Of a stretch of 64,000 nt of DNA, positions 1 to 7,750 are shown piece by piece. Source of the stretch: Candidatus Sulfopaludibacter sp. SbA3 (GTDB lineage Bacteria; Acidobacteriota; Terriglobia; Bryobacterales; Bryobacteraceae); assembly GCA_945890485.1 (NCBI GenBank), contig CAMDCN010000014.1:107870-171869 (forward strand), given 5' to 3'. The notes under the pieces are model-generated. The model ran no database searches, was not told the origin of the DNA, and saw nothing but the letters and a program-made list of their open reading frames with translations. A program made the position numbers and the translations under genes. Each line of letters begins with the position of its first letter. Within the stretch, counting starts at the first letter, position 1.

Positions 1-1
1 T

Positions 2-979
2 GGCTCCAGCGCGGCCCAAGTGGCCGCGGCGGCCAGTGCGGCGGCAGCCGCGAAAGCGGCAGGCGCGGGCGCCAATCGGGTGACCGACGATAGCAAGAAG
101 AAAACCTGGGTGGAGGTCGAACTGCTCGACTTCAACTGTCGGCCCATCAAGGGCGCGAAGGTCGAAATCACGTTGCCCGACGGCAGCACCACCAAGGGAG
201 TTCTCTCCGGCGAAGGCACCTTCAAAGTGAATGGCATCGACGCCGGGACCTGCTCGGTAACCTTTCCCGATATCGACGGCCGCGAGTGGAAGCGTTCCGG
301 TGACATTCCGAGCGGTGCGGCGGTGGAGTTGTCCTCCGGCGCCCCGAAGATCCCATCCGGGGCGTACACCGTCAAGCAGGGCGACTACCTGGCGAGCATT
401 ACGCACGATGCCGGGTTCCTTTCCTGGAAAACGGTTTGGGACGACGGCGCGAACTCGGCATTGAAAAGCAAACGCAACTCGAACGTGCTGTACCCGGGAG
501 ATGTGGTGCAGGTGCCCATTCGCCAGAAAAGAGCGGAATCCGTTTCGACCGGGGAGAAGACCACTTTCGAAACGATTGGCGACCCTGTCACCGTGAAACT
601 GGTCGTACTCGCGTGGGACGGCACGCCCATTTCGACCACCGACGTCCAGTTCAAACTCGACACGACCGAAGCATTCAAGACCGCCGAGGATGGCAGCGCG
701 AAGAAGAACGTAAATCCATCCGGACCCAAGGAAGGCGAACTGAAGGTGCAGACGTTCTCAATGCCCTTGAAGCTGGGCCACCTGGACCCGGCCGAGGAGT
801 TCAGCGGGCAGGTGTGGCGACTGAACAATCTCGGCTACCGCGCCGGTGAGCCCGCCAATGCGGACGATATGGCCTTCCGTAGCGCCGTCGAAGAGTTCCA
901 GTGCGACAACAGCATTCCCGTGAATGGCCGCTGTGACGCGGCCACCCAGGACAAGCTTCGCACCGTACACGGCAGCTGA
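2..979 (+). CDS. LysM / peptidoglycan-binding domain protein (5' end outside window)
   Basis: The frame is open from base 2, so the gene almost certainly starts upstream; the GTG at 20 is only the first in-window start. Numbering from that GTG: an Ala-rich linker (1-20), a carboxypeptidase-regulatory-like beta sandwich (about 28-95), a LysM-like repeat starting YTVKQGDYLASI (about 115-165), a second beta region, and a C-terminal peptidoglycan-binding-1-like helical domain (about 255-315). It is probably an envelope or cell-wall binding protein. LysM plus PG-binding modules of this kind also occur beside type VI secretion VgrG/PAAR genes, but no such gene is visible here. The TGA directly abuts the stop of the convergent sulfatase, with no intervening base. 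Confidence 0.7.
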   Translation, partial: GSSAAQVAAAASAAAAAKAAGAGANRVTDDSKKKTWVEVELLDFNCRPIKGAKVEITLPDGSTTKGVLSGEGTFKVNGIDAGTCSVTFPDIDGREWKRSGDIPSGAAVELSSGAPKIPSGAYTVKQGDYLASITHDAGFLSWKTVWDDGANSALKSKRNSNVLYPGDVVQVPIRQKRAESVSTGEKTTFETIGDPVTVKLVVLAWDGTPISTTDVQFKLDTTEAFKTAEDGSAKKNVNPSGPKEGELKVQTFSMPLKLGHLDPAEEFSGQVWRLNNLGYRAGEPANADDMAFRSAVEEFQCDNSIPVNGRCDAATQDKLRTVHGS

Positions 980-2422
980 TCAGGCCGGGGTGTCTTTGTA
1001 TTGCTCCTGCAATTTGGCGAGACGAACTTTCAGCTCGGCGATGACTTTGCCGTAGGCAGGATCGGAGTAAGCATTCCTCATCTCGCGCGGATCCTTCTGC
1101 AAATCGAAGAACTCCCATTCGGGCGGAGTGTCCTTGTCCACCGCGCCGCTTGAACCCAACGCTTTGCCGTAGTAGTAAATCAACTTGTACCGGTGCGTGC
1201 GGATGCCGTAGTTGGCTGTGACATCGTGGCCGCCGCCGAGATGCATCCAGTAGCGGTAGTACATCTCCTTGCGCCAGGTCCGCGGAGTCTTGCCCTCGAA
1301 CAGCGGCCGCAGGCTAGCCCCTTGCATTTCCTTCGCCACCGGCGCTCCCGCACAGTCGAGGAACGTCGGCGCGAAGTCCAGGTTCAGGGCCATGTCGCTG
1401 TTCACCGTGCCCGGCTTGATCCGCCCCGGCCAGCGAACCAGCAGCGGCGCCCGCAAGCACTCCTCGTACATGAATCGCTTGTCGTACCAGCCGTGATCGC
1501 CGAGGAAGAAGCCCTGGTCGGAGTTGTAGATTACGATCGTGTTGTCCGCAATTCCTTCCTGGTCCAGGTAATCGAGGACGCGGCCGACATTGTCGTCTAC
1601 CGACTGCACACAGCGGAGGTAGTCCTTGATGTAGACCTGATAGGCCCACTTTCGCAGCGCGTTGCCGGTTAGGCCGGGCGGAGGATCCATCTTCAGATCG
1701 GTCTTGGTATGGTCCTGGCCCACGCGCATCCGCGAACGTTCAGCGGCTCCGGCCCGGCCCTTGTGCTCGTCGTAAAGGTTGTCCGGTTCGGGAATCTCGA
1801 CGTCTTTGAACAGGTCGCGATACTTGGGCGACGGCGTCCATTCGCGGTGCGGCGCCTTGTGATGCGACATCAGGAAGAATGGCTTCGTTTTGTCGCGCTG
1901 CTTCAGCCAGTCGAGCGTAAAGTCGCCGATGAGGTCGGTGCAGTAGCCTTGGTAGGTCTTCCGCTGGCCGTCCATTTCGATGAACACTGGGTTGTTGTAG
2001 AGGCCTTGGCCGGGCAACACCTTCCAGTAATCGAATCCGCTAGGATTATTGGCCAAGTGCCATTTGCCGACCATCGCCGTCTGATAACCGGCGGCTTGCA
2101 GGTACTTTGCGACATTGGGAACGGCCGGATCGAGTTTGTCGCTCAGTGTTTTAATGCCGGAGAGGTGGGAATAGAGCCCGGTCATAATCACGCCGCGGCT
2201 GGGCGTGCAAATGGAATTGGTGACAAAGCAGTTGGCGAAGCGCATGCCACCCGTAGCCAGGCGATCGATGTTCGGGGTCTTGTTGATCTTGCTACCGTAC
2301 GCGGAGATGGCATGCGAGGCATGGTCGTCCGACATGATGAAAATGATGTTGGGACGGCGTTTCGGCGTCTGCGCGGGCAGCGCAGCGGTTGCCAGCAGCG
2401 GGAAAAGTTCACGGCGGGTCAT
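980..2422 (-). CDS. sulfatase (alkaline phosphatase superfamily), probably exported
   Basis: 480 residues. The N-terminus carries a twin-arginine-like leader (TRRELF followed by a hydrophobic stretch). Then come the metal-binding SDD (31-33) and the type I sulfatase signature CTPSR with Cys72, the residue converted to formylglycine. The C-terminal WEFFDLQKDPREMRNAYSDP block is typical of bacterial sulfatases that remove sulfate esters from polysaccharides or glycosaminoglycans. The substrate cannot be read from sequence. It is transcribed divergently from asd, with only 45 bp between the starts; a TACCCT box lies 9 nt upstream of the ATG. A second sulfatase lies at 50829-52169. Confidence 0.9.
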   Translation of the reverse strand: MTRRELFPLLATAALPAQTPKRRPNIIFIMSDDHASHAISAYGSKINKTPNIDRLATGGMRFANCFVTNSICTPSRGVIMTGLYSHLSGIKTLSDKLDPAVPNVAKYLQAAGYQTAMVGKWHLANNPSGFDYWKVLPGQGLYNNPVFIEMDGQRKTYQGYCTDLIGDFTLDWLKQRDKTKPFFLMSHHKAPHREWTPSPKYRDLFKDVEIPEPDNLYDEHKGRAGAAERSRMRVGQDHTKTDLKMDPPPGLTGNALRKWAYQVYIKDYLRCVQSVDDNVGRVLDYLDQEGIADNTIVIYNSDQGFFLGDHGWYDKRFMYEECLRAPLLVRWPGRIKPGTVNSDMALNLDFAPTFLDCAGAPVAKEMQGASLRPLFEGKTPRTWRKEMYYRYWMHLGGGHDVTANYGIRTHRYKLIYYYGKALGSSGAVDKDTPPEWEFFDLQKDPREMRNAYSDPAYGKVIAELKVRLAKLQEQYKDTPA

Positions 2423-2455
2423 CTTTGCAGTAGGGTATCAGACGTCCGGGTCCGT

Positions 2456-2461
2456 TAAAAT
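2456..2461 (+). promoter_or_regulatory. -10-like box for asd (leaderless type)
   Basis: TAAAAT ends 6 nt before the asd ATG, so a start site at the normal distance would coincide with the start codon. No Shine-Dalgarno sequence or convincing -35 box is visible. Confidence 0.4.
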
Positions 2462-2467
2462 AAGAGA

Positions 2468-3586
2468 ATGTCTAAAACCCTCGTAGGTTTGGTGGGTTGG
2501 CGCGGCATGGTCGGCTCCGTCCTGATGGAGCGCATGCAGGCCGAAGGCGACTTCGCGCTCATCGAACCTGTTTTCTTCAGCACCAGCAACGCCGGCGGCC
2601 GGGCCCCGGCCATGGCGCAGAACGAAACTACGCTGCAAGATGCTCATGATCTGGCGGCACTCGCCAAGTGCGAGATCATTCTGACCGCGCAAGGCGGCGA
2701 CTATACGACGGCCGTCTTCTCGAAATTGCGCGCATCCGGCTGGAACGGGCACTGGATTGACGCGGCCTCCACGCTACGGATGGTCGACGATGCGGTGATC
2801 ATCCTTGACCCCGTCAATCGCCCGGTCATCGATAAGGCGCTTGCTCACGGCGGCAAAAACTGGATCGGCGGCAATTGCACCGTGAGCTGCATGTTGATGG
2901 GCGTCGGCGCGCTCTACAAAGCGGGGCTCGTCGAGTGGATGAGCACGCAGACCTACCAGGCGGCCTCCGGCGGCGGTGCGCAGCATATGCGCGAGCTGCT
3001 GACGCAATACGGCACGCTGAATGCGGAAGTGAAGGATCTGCTCGCCGATCCGAAGAGCGCCATCCTCGAAATTGACCGCCAGGTGATCGCTCGTCAGCGC
3101 GCATTGTCTGCCTCGGAAACGGCCAACTTTGGCGTGCCGCTCGGCGGGTCGCTGATTCCGTGGATCGACAAGGATCTCGGCAACGGCATGTCGAAGGAAG
3201 AGTGGAAAGGGATGGCGGAGACGAATAAGATCCTCGGCCAGGATCCCGCAATTCCCGTCGATGGTTTCTGCGTCCGCGTCGGTGCCATGCGGTGCCACAG
3301 TCAGGCGCTCACGTTCAAGCTGAAGCGCGATGTGCCTCTGGCCGAGATCGAAGCGATGATCGCGGCCGATAACGAATGGGTGAAGGTGGTTCCGAACACG
3401 CGGGAGGCCACGATCCATGAGTTGACGCCGGTAGCCGTCACCGGTACCATGACGATTCCTGTCGGCCGGCTGCGCAAGCTGGCGATGGGGCCGGAGTATC
3501 TCGGCGCGTTCACGATTGGCGACCAGTTGCTGTGGGGCGCCGCCGAACCGCTGCGCCGGATGCTTCGCATTCTCCTTGAGGCCTGA
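2468..3586 (+). CDS. asd: aspartate-semialdehyde dehydrogenase
   Basis: 372 residues, the length of the Gram-negative Asd branch. It reduces aspartyl phosphate to aspartate semialdehyde with NADPH, the branch point to lysine/diaminopimelate, threonine and methionine. The N-terminal dinucleotide fold is seen as VGWRGMVG (9-16). The catalytic cysteine is C137 in GGNCTVS, the same context as E. coli Asd. The Gly-rich [14 protein letters not shown] block follows. The stop overlaps the amidase start as TGATG. A -10-like box 6 nt upstream of the ATG and the lack of a ribosome binding site suggest a leaderless message. Confidence 0.95.
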   Translation: MSKTLVGLVGWRGMVGSVLMERMQAEGDFALIEPVFFSTSNAGGRAPAMAQNETTLQDAHDLAALAKCEIILTAQGGDYTTAVFSKLRASGWNGHWIDAASTLRMVDDAVIILDPVNRPVIDKALAHGGKNWIGGNCTVSCMLMGVGALYKAGLVEWMSTQTYQAASGGGAQHMRELLTQYGTLNAEVKDLLADPKSAILEIDRQVIARQRALSASETANFGVPLGGSLIPWIDKDLGNGMSKEEWKGMAETNKILGQDPAIPVDGFCVRVGAMRCHSQALTFKLKRDVPLAEIEAMIAADNEWVKVVPNTREATIHELTPVAVTGTMTIPVGRLRKLAMGPEYLGAFTIGDQLLWGAAEPLRRMLRILLEA

Positions 3587-5064
3587 TGAGCGCTGATCCC
3601 TTAACCCGTCGAGAGACTTTGCTGAGTGCCGCGGCGGCAACGCTCGCCGCCGCGCAGGCAGCCGTTCCGTCAGACGTCTGCCAGCTCAGCGCGGTGGAGA
3701 TGGCCGGGCTGATCCGGCAGAAGAAACTCTCGGCGCGGGAGGCCTTGGCGGCGCACCTGAAGCAGATCGAGCAAGTGAACCCCAAGGTCAACGCGATCAT
3801 CACACTGGTGCCGGAGACCGCGGCGGCGTTGGCCAAACAGGCCGACGAGGCGCAGGCGAAGGGGGCAGCGCTGGGACCGCTCCATGGGCTTCCCATCGCG
3901 CACAAAGACCTGGTCGAGACAAAGGGAATTCGCACCACGTTTGGGTCACCGTTGTTCAAAGACAACGTCCCGAAGGACGATGAACTGATCATCGAACGGC
4001 TGAAGCGCGCCGGGGCCATCACGCTCGGGAAGACAAACACGCCGGAGTTCGGCGCCGGGTCGCAAACCTTCAACCCGATATTCGGCGCCACCCGCAATCC
4101 TTATGACCTGTCGAAAACCTGCGGCGGATCGAGCGGCGGCGCGGCGGTGGCGTTGCGTTGCGGGATGATCCCAATTGCCGATGGCAGCGACATGGGCGGC
4201 TCGCTGCGCAATCCGGCGGCGTATTCCAATATCGTGGGCTTTCGGGTCTCGCCCGGCCGCGTGCCCAACCCGAAGGCATCGTTCGGTTGGTTCACCCTGG
4301 CTACCGCCGGGCCGATGGCGCGTTCCGTTTCTGACGTCGCGCTTCTGCTCAGCGCCATGGCGGGCCCTGATGCGCGGGCGCCGTTGTCGCTGCCGGAAAC
4401 GGGCGCAGCGTTTGCACGACCCCTCGCCCGCAAATTCAAAGGCGTCCGGGTGGCGTGGTTTAAGGATCTTGGCGGACTCCCGTTTGAGCCGAGGGTCCGG
4501 TCCGTCGTCGACGCGCAGCGCAAGGTGTTCGAGAACTTGGGATGCATCGTCGAGCAGGCAGAGCCCGATTTCTCCGGCGCGGATTTCGCGTTCAAGACGT
4601 TGCGGGCCTGGAACTCTGCGGCTGGGCACGCTGGCCGGGATACCAGCCGGTACAAAGAGACGCTGCGGAAGGAGATCGAGGACGGCCAGCGGATAACCGG
4701 CGCCGACATCGCCAAGGCGGAGACGCTGCAAACGCAGGTGTGGCGCCGCTTTCAGGCCTTTCTCGACAAGTACGAGTACTTCATTCTGCCGGTGACGCAG
4801 GTGGCGCCGTTCGCTGTGGACTTGCCGTTCCCGGCCGCCGTGAACGGACAAAAGATGGGGAGCTACATCGACTGGATGAAGTCTTGCTGGTATATCTCCA
4901 CCGCCGGCAACCCCGCGATCTCGGTTCCCGCCGGATTCACCGAAGAGGGGTTGCCAGTCGGCATCCAAATTGTTGGCCGCCATCATGCGGATTTCAGCGT
5001 CCTGCAGTTGGCCTTTGCCTTCGAACAGGCGACTAACGTGGCCGCCCGCCGGCCTACTCTTTAG
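3586..5064 (+). CDS. amidase signature family hydrolase with Tat-like leader
   Basis: 492 residues. The Ser-cisSer-Lys triad of the amidase signature family is visible: Lys107 in IAHKDLVETKG, the cis-Ser at 182/183 in CGGSSGG, and the nucleophile Ser206 in DMGGSLRNPA. The first 26 residues (TRRETLLS then an alanine-rich core) look like a twin-arginine signal peptide, so this is more likely a periplasmic amide hydrolase than the GatA subunit of tRNA amidotransferase; no gatB/gatC is nearby. The start overlaps the asd stop by one base, indicating translational coupling. The last 11 bp overlap the convergent C39-like peptidase gene. Confidence 0.88.
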   Translation: MSADPLTRRETLLSAAAATLAAAQAAVPSDVCQLSAVEMAGLIRQKKLSAREALAAHLKQIEQVNPKVNAIITLVPETAAALAKQADEAQAKGAALGPLHGLPIAHKDLVETKGIRTTFGSPLFKDNVPKDDELIIERLKRAGAITLGKTNTPEFGAGSQTFNPIFGATRNPYDLSKTCGGSSGGAAVALRCGMIPIADGSDMGGSLRNPAAYSNIVGFRVSPGRVPNPKASFGWFTLATAGPMARSVSDVALLLSAMAGPDARAPLSLPETGAAFARPLARKFKGVRVAWFKDLGGLPFEPRVRSVVDAQRKVFENLGCIVEQAEPDFSGADFAFKTLRAWNSAAGHAGRDTSRYKETLRKEIEDGQRITGADIAKAETLQTQVWRRFQAFLDKYEYFILPVTQVAPFAVDLPFPAAVNGQKMGSYIDWMKSCWYISTAGNPAISVPAGFTEEGLPVGIQIVGRHHADFSVLQLAFAFEQATNVAARRPTL

Positions 5065-5560
5065 GCACGGCGAGCAGGGTCCACCCGTCCGCTTTTTGCC
5101 ACAGCTTCTCAAAGGCCTGCCGTTTCACGCGAGTAGTCTTCTGGCGCGTCGGATCGTTCAGCAACACCTGATCCGGCTCAACGCCCGTCACCACGGCATA
5201 GTGCATGGGGCCGTTGGCCTTCTTCTTGAGCGACACGATCACCGGCCGGCCCTTCTCTACGTGCGCTGCCAGGTCGGCCCATTTGCCATGGAGCGTATAG
5301 GCTCGAAACCCTTGGCTTTCGAGAAAGCGCTTCATCTCGACAAGAGGAATTCCGCGCAGCGCCGGATCGTACAGGCTCTTGTAGACAGCCGGCGCGTCCG
5401 GGTACTGCGTCGCGCCTCCCCGCTGGCCGGACCAGTATTGCATCACCATAGAGACACTCGCCGCCCCGCAGCCGTTCTTCTCCTGGGCAACAAACGGGAC
5501 GGCCAATGGCTCTGCCCACAGGGCCGCCGCCATACCGAGCGCGACTACAACCCGGAGCAT
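5054..5560 (-). CDS. C39-like papain-fold cysteine peptidase, secreted
   Basis: 168 residues from the ATG at 5560; a GTG one codon upstream is an alternative. A signal peptide (about 1-17, ending ALWA) precedes the peptidase. Numbered from the GTG form, the papain-like residues are Gln27, Cys32 in KNGCGAASVSM, His121 in PMHYAVV and Asp137 in LNDPTR. The arrangement matches C39/PA2778-type peptidases, which can stand alone without an ABC transporter. The start overlaps the stop of the upstream small membrane protein gene (TGATG), so the two are translated as a pair. The substrate is unknown. Confidence 0.8.
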   Translation of the reverse strand: MLRVVVALGMAAALWAEPLAVPFVAQEKNGCGAASVSMVMQYWSGQRGGATQYPDAPAVYKSLYDPALRGIPLVEMKRFLESQGFRAYTLHGKWADLAAHVEKGRPVIVSLKKKANGPMHYAVVTGVEPDQVLLNDPTRQKTTRVKRQAFEKLWQKADGWTLLAVPKE

Positions 5561-5835
5561 CACTTGAGAACCAGAACGAGGACGGCGGCCGCCAAGGCAA
5601 TCACTACATACGTCAAGTGCAGGTTGGAAAGCGCACCGCCGGCGACCTCCTTCGCTGGCTCCTCTTGTTGCTCAGCCAGCACCTTTTCCTCTTCTGGAGT
5701 CAGCAACTCTGCCGAGGGACCGGCGGGTCCGGGGACGACCTTCGCCGTGGACGAGGGCGTCTGTTCGGCGAGGGCCATGGGAGGGGCTACTGCCAGGCCG
5801 CACGATAGCACGGCGACCGCAAGCTTCGAAATCAT
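5560..5835 (-). CDS. small exported protein with C-terminal membrane anchor (PA2779-like in layout)
   Basis: 91 residues. It has a signal peptide (MISKLAVAVLSCGLAVA, cleavage near ALA-E), a short hydrophilic Glu/Pro-rich middle (about 25-65) and a C-terminal transmembrane helix (about 72-90) ending in a single Lys. It is translationally coupled to the C39-like peptidase downstream. The pairing of a small signal-peptide/TM protein with a C39-like peptidase recalls the PA2778/PA2779 pair of Pseudomonas, though I do not see the conserved PA2779 helix motif. It may be a membrane partner or substrate of the peptidase; this is inference. Confidence 0.65.
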   Translation of the reverse strand: MISKLAVAVLSCGLAVAPPMALAEQTPSSTAKVVPGPAGPSAELLTPEEEKVLAEQQEEPAKEVAGGALSNLHLTYVVIALAAAVLVLVLK

Positions 5836-5865
5836 CGGGAACTCTCCGTTATCAGGTAAGAATTT

Positions 5866-5897
5866 CCAGGGATGGCAAATTTTACCCATTTCCCTGG
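5866..5897 (-). promoter_or_regulatory. hairpin in the leader of the small protein/C39 peptidase pair
   Basis: Arms CCAGGGATGG (5866-5875) and CCATTTCCCTGG (5886-5897) pair with a 2-nt bulge around an A/T-rich loop. The hairpin lies 31 bp upstream of the start at 5835. It could be an operator or an RNA leader element; it lacks a T-run as a terminator. Confidence 0.35.
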
Positions 5898-5975
5898 CAG
5901 ACTCCTGTAGTTTTTGGCGGACGAATCCAATGTTGCAATCGGAATTCCATGCTCCCTCGTGTTGGGAAAGACTGA

Positions 5976-5981
5976 TAAAAT
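5976..5981 (+). promoter_or_regulatory. -10-like box for the MOSC gene (leaderless type)
   Basis: TAAAAT ends 7 nt before the ATG at 5989. No Shine-Dalgarno sequence lies between them. Confidence 0.4.
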
Positions 5982-5988
5982 CCGAGCC

Positions 5989-6696
5989 ATGCGTATCGTC
6001 GGTACCGTTCAGGAACTTCGCCGTTTTCCCGTGAAATCGATGGCAGCCGAATCGCTGCAGACGGTGAGCGCCGGGTGGCACGGCTTGGCTGGAGACCGCC
6101 GGTGGGCCTTCATCCGGCCTGGGATAGAACGCAGCGGCTTCCCGTGGCTCACCATTCGCGAGAAGCCTGACTTGTGGCGCCACGAGGCTTACTTTACCGA
6201 CCCCTCCGACGTTGAAAGCTCGAAGACGATGGTGCGAACTCCGGATGGCAGCGAGTGGGAGGTAACGGACCCGGAACTGGCGCAGCGCCTGGGAGAAGGG
6301 GTCCGCGTCATCAAGGTCGGCAGCGGCATCTTCGACATTTTCCCGCTCTCGCTGTTATCGATTCAGAGCGTTGCGGGACTGTCTGAGTTGGCGGGCCAAT
6401 CTCTGACCCCGCTTCGTTTCCGCCCCAATCTCGTGATCAATGCGAGTGACGCAGAGCCATTTCCGGAGGAGCGCTGGGAAGGGGCTGTGCTGCGGATCGG
6501 CGGGCTACGATGCAGGCTCGACGCGCGTGATCCGCGCTGCATGATGGTCAATATTGACCCGTTAGAACCGGCTTCGACAAACCCGGCTGTCCTTCGCGCC
6601 ATCGCCCAGAAACGGGCAGCGCATTTCGGCATGTATGGCACGATCGTCCAGCCCGGCGAGGTCAGTGTGGGCGACTCAGTTGCCCTTGGGGATTGA
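5989..6696 (+). CDS. MOSC domain protein (YcbX-like)
   Basis: 235 residues from the ATG at 5989, chosen because the family's N-terminal beta-barrel (GTVQELRRFPVKSM) begins there; the frame is open further upstream. A MOSC N-terminal domain (about 1-95) is followed by the MOSC domain (about 100-233) with RFRPNLVI and DARDPRCMMVNIDP, the conserved Cys-containing block of the family. Relatives accept a sulfido ligand or work in molybdenum-cofactor-dependent reductase systems such as detoxification of N-hydroxylated bases. The Cys in PRCMMV is the likely functional residue. There is no moco gene nearby. Confidence 0.82.
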   Translation: MRIVGTVQELRRFPVKSMAAESLQTVSAGWHGLAGDRRWAFIRPGIERSGFPWLTIREKPDLWRHEAYFTDPSDVESSKTMVRTPDGSEWEVTDPELAQRLGEGVRVIKVGSGIFDIFPLSLLSIQSVAGLSELAGQSLTPLRFRPNLVINASDAEPFPEERWEGAVLRIGGLRCRLDARDPRCMMVNIDPLEPASTNPAVLRAIAQKRAAHFGMYGTIVQPGEVSVGDSVALGD

Positions 6697-6711
6697 ACCC
6701 TCTGATAGTAT

Positions 6712-6785
6712 TGGCTCCCCAGCAAGGATTCGAACCTTGATTCGCGGCGTCAAAGGCCGCTGTCCTACCATTGGACGACCGGGGA
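6712..6785 (-). tRNA. tRNA-Gln(TTG)
   Basis: The cloverleaf can be folded by hand on the minus strand. The acceptor stem TCCCCGG pairs with CTGGGGA (one G-U pair). The D stem is GTCC/GGAC. The anticodon stem GCGGC/GCCGC holds the loop CTTTGAC with anticodon TTG. The T stem CAAGG/CCTTG holds the loop TTCGAAT. Discriminator G is followed by an encoded CCA (6712-6714). The U1:A72 first pair is usual for tRNA-Gln. Confidence 0.93.
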
Positions 6786-6807
6786 GCAATCGCCAGACAA
6801 ATCTAGT

Positions 6808-7212
6808 TTACCACTCCGAATACTTCGTGCCTTCTAAACTTGTCTTTTCTGACGAACTTCTTACGTCAAAAATTCCGGGCTCGCTCTGACTGACGGACAC
6901 CGCCGCCTCTTCCATAATCAGCCGCCACGATGTGTTGTTCCCCACAATCGGATCCATCGGAATCTGCCGCAAGTAGCCCTCGCGCGCCAAGTCTTCAAGA
7001 CTCTGCGGCGCCTTCTGCTTGTCATAGGTGTATTCGTCAATCACCGCCCGCATCGTGAAGAGGTTTTGCCGCAGCACGCTCTCACGCGCCCGGATCACCG
7101 ACTTGTTATACAGCGGCACCGCCACGCTGACGACGACCAACACAATGGCCATCACCACCATCAGTTCGACGAGTGTGAACCCGCGCCTACCACTCCGCGT
7201 ATGGCGTTCCAT
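6808..7212 (-). CDS. type II secretion/type IV pilin-like pseudopilin (second of pair)
   Basis: 134 residues from the ATG at 7212, the closest start before the class III leader. The leader is basic and cleaved by prepilin peptidase before FTLVELMVVM (G/F site), followed by the hydrophobic N-terminal helix. The C-terminal globular part ends FDV..S...GTKYSEW, mirroring the end of the neighbouring pseudopilin. It resembles GspG-type major pseudopilins. The start lies 26 bp inside the end of the upstream pseudopilin gene, so expression is coupled. tRNA-Gln follows 22 bp downstream on the same strand. Confidence 0.82.
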   Translation of the reverse strand: MERHTRSGRRGFTLVELMVVMAIVLVVVSVAVPLYNKSVIRARESVLRQNLFTMRAVIDEYTYDKQKAPQSLEDLAREGYLRQIPMDPIVGNNTSWRLIMEEAAVSVSQSEPGIFDVRSSSEKTSLEGTKYSEW

Positions 7213-7750
7213 CGGCTGCCTTCTCCATCGTCTTCGAATAGACGTCAAACACATTCTGCCCGCCCCACGCCGACGACTTCGGATCGTCCCGCGACGACCG
7301 TTTGCCCCACTCCGTCCCGTTCGTGAACGGATCCTTCGGCATCCGGCGTAAAAAGCGAACCTTTTTCTCGCTGCTGTCGCTCATGCTCCCGGCGGCCTGC
7401 CCCGGCGCACCCGGAATCCCTTGCTGCTGCTGCGGACCCATCAGCCCGGCCTGGCCTCCGCCGGGCTGGCCGGTCACCTTGACACCGTCAACGAGCATCT
7501 CCAGCGTCTCCGGATAGCCGTCCGCATCCGCCTTCAACTGGCCTAACTGCCCCTTGTCCGCCATGTCTTTGTACTTATCAATGGCGGTCCGGATCTCGCG
7601 AAGCGCAAAACGCAGCTCCTTCTCCTTATCCCGCCGCACCTTGTTCCGCGCGAGCGGCACCGCCATCGTCGTCAACAACACAAGAATCGTGAACGCGACG
7701 ATCAACTCGATCAGCGTCATTCCCCGTTGCGTTTGGCGGCGCGTGCTCAT
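7187..7750 (-). CDS. pseudopilin with a Gly/Gln/Pro-rich insertion
   Basis: 187 residues. A short basic leader precedes the prepilin cleavage motif RG/MTLIELIVAF and the hydrophobic N-helix, then a charged amphipathic region. Between about 90 and 125 it has a low-complexity insertion rich in Gly, Gln, Pro and Ala (contains MGPQQQQGIPG), unusual for GspG. The C-terminus (VFDVYSKTM, then GTPYAEW) matches the second pseudopilin. The start overlaps the secretin stop by 4 bp (ATGA). It is probably a pilus subunit of the secretion machine formed with the secretin. Confidence 0.82.
   Translation of the reverse strand: MSTRRQTQRGMTLIELIVAFTILVLLTTMAVPLARNKVRRDKEKELRFALREIRTAIDKYKDMADKGQLGQLKADADGYPETLEMLVDGVKVTGQPGGGQAGLMGPQQQQGIPGAPGQAAGSMSDSSEKKVRFLRRMPKDPFTNGTEWGKRSSRDDPKSSAWGGQNVFDVYSKTMEKAADGTPYAEW

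Noticed and set aside
4070..4279. Small minus-strand frames inside the amidase gene
   Set aside because: Arg/Pro-rich shadow translations with no start signals or neighbours on that strand.
3586..5064. GatA subunit of Glu-tRNA(Gln) amidotransferase, suggested by the tRNA-Gln 1.6 kb away
   Set aside because: The Tat-like leader, absence of gatB/gatC and overall sequence favour a general exported amidase.
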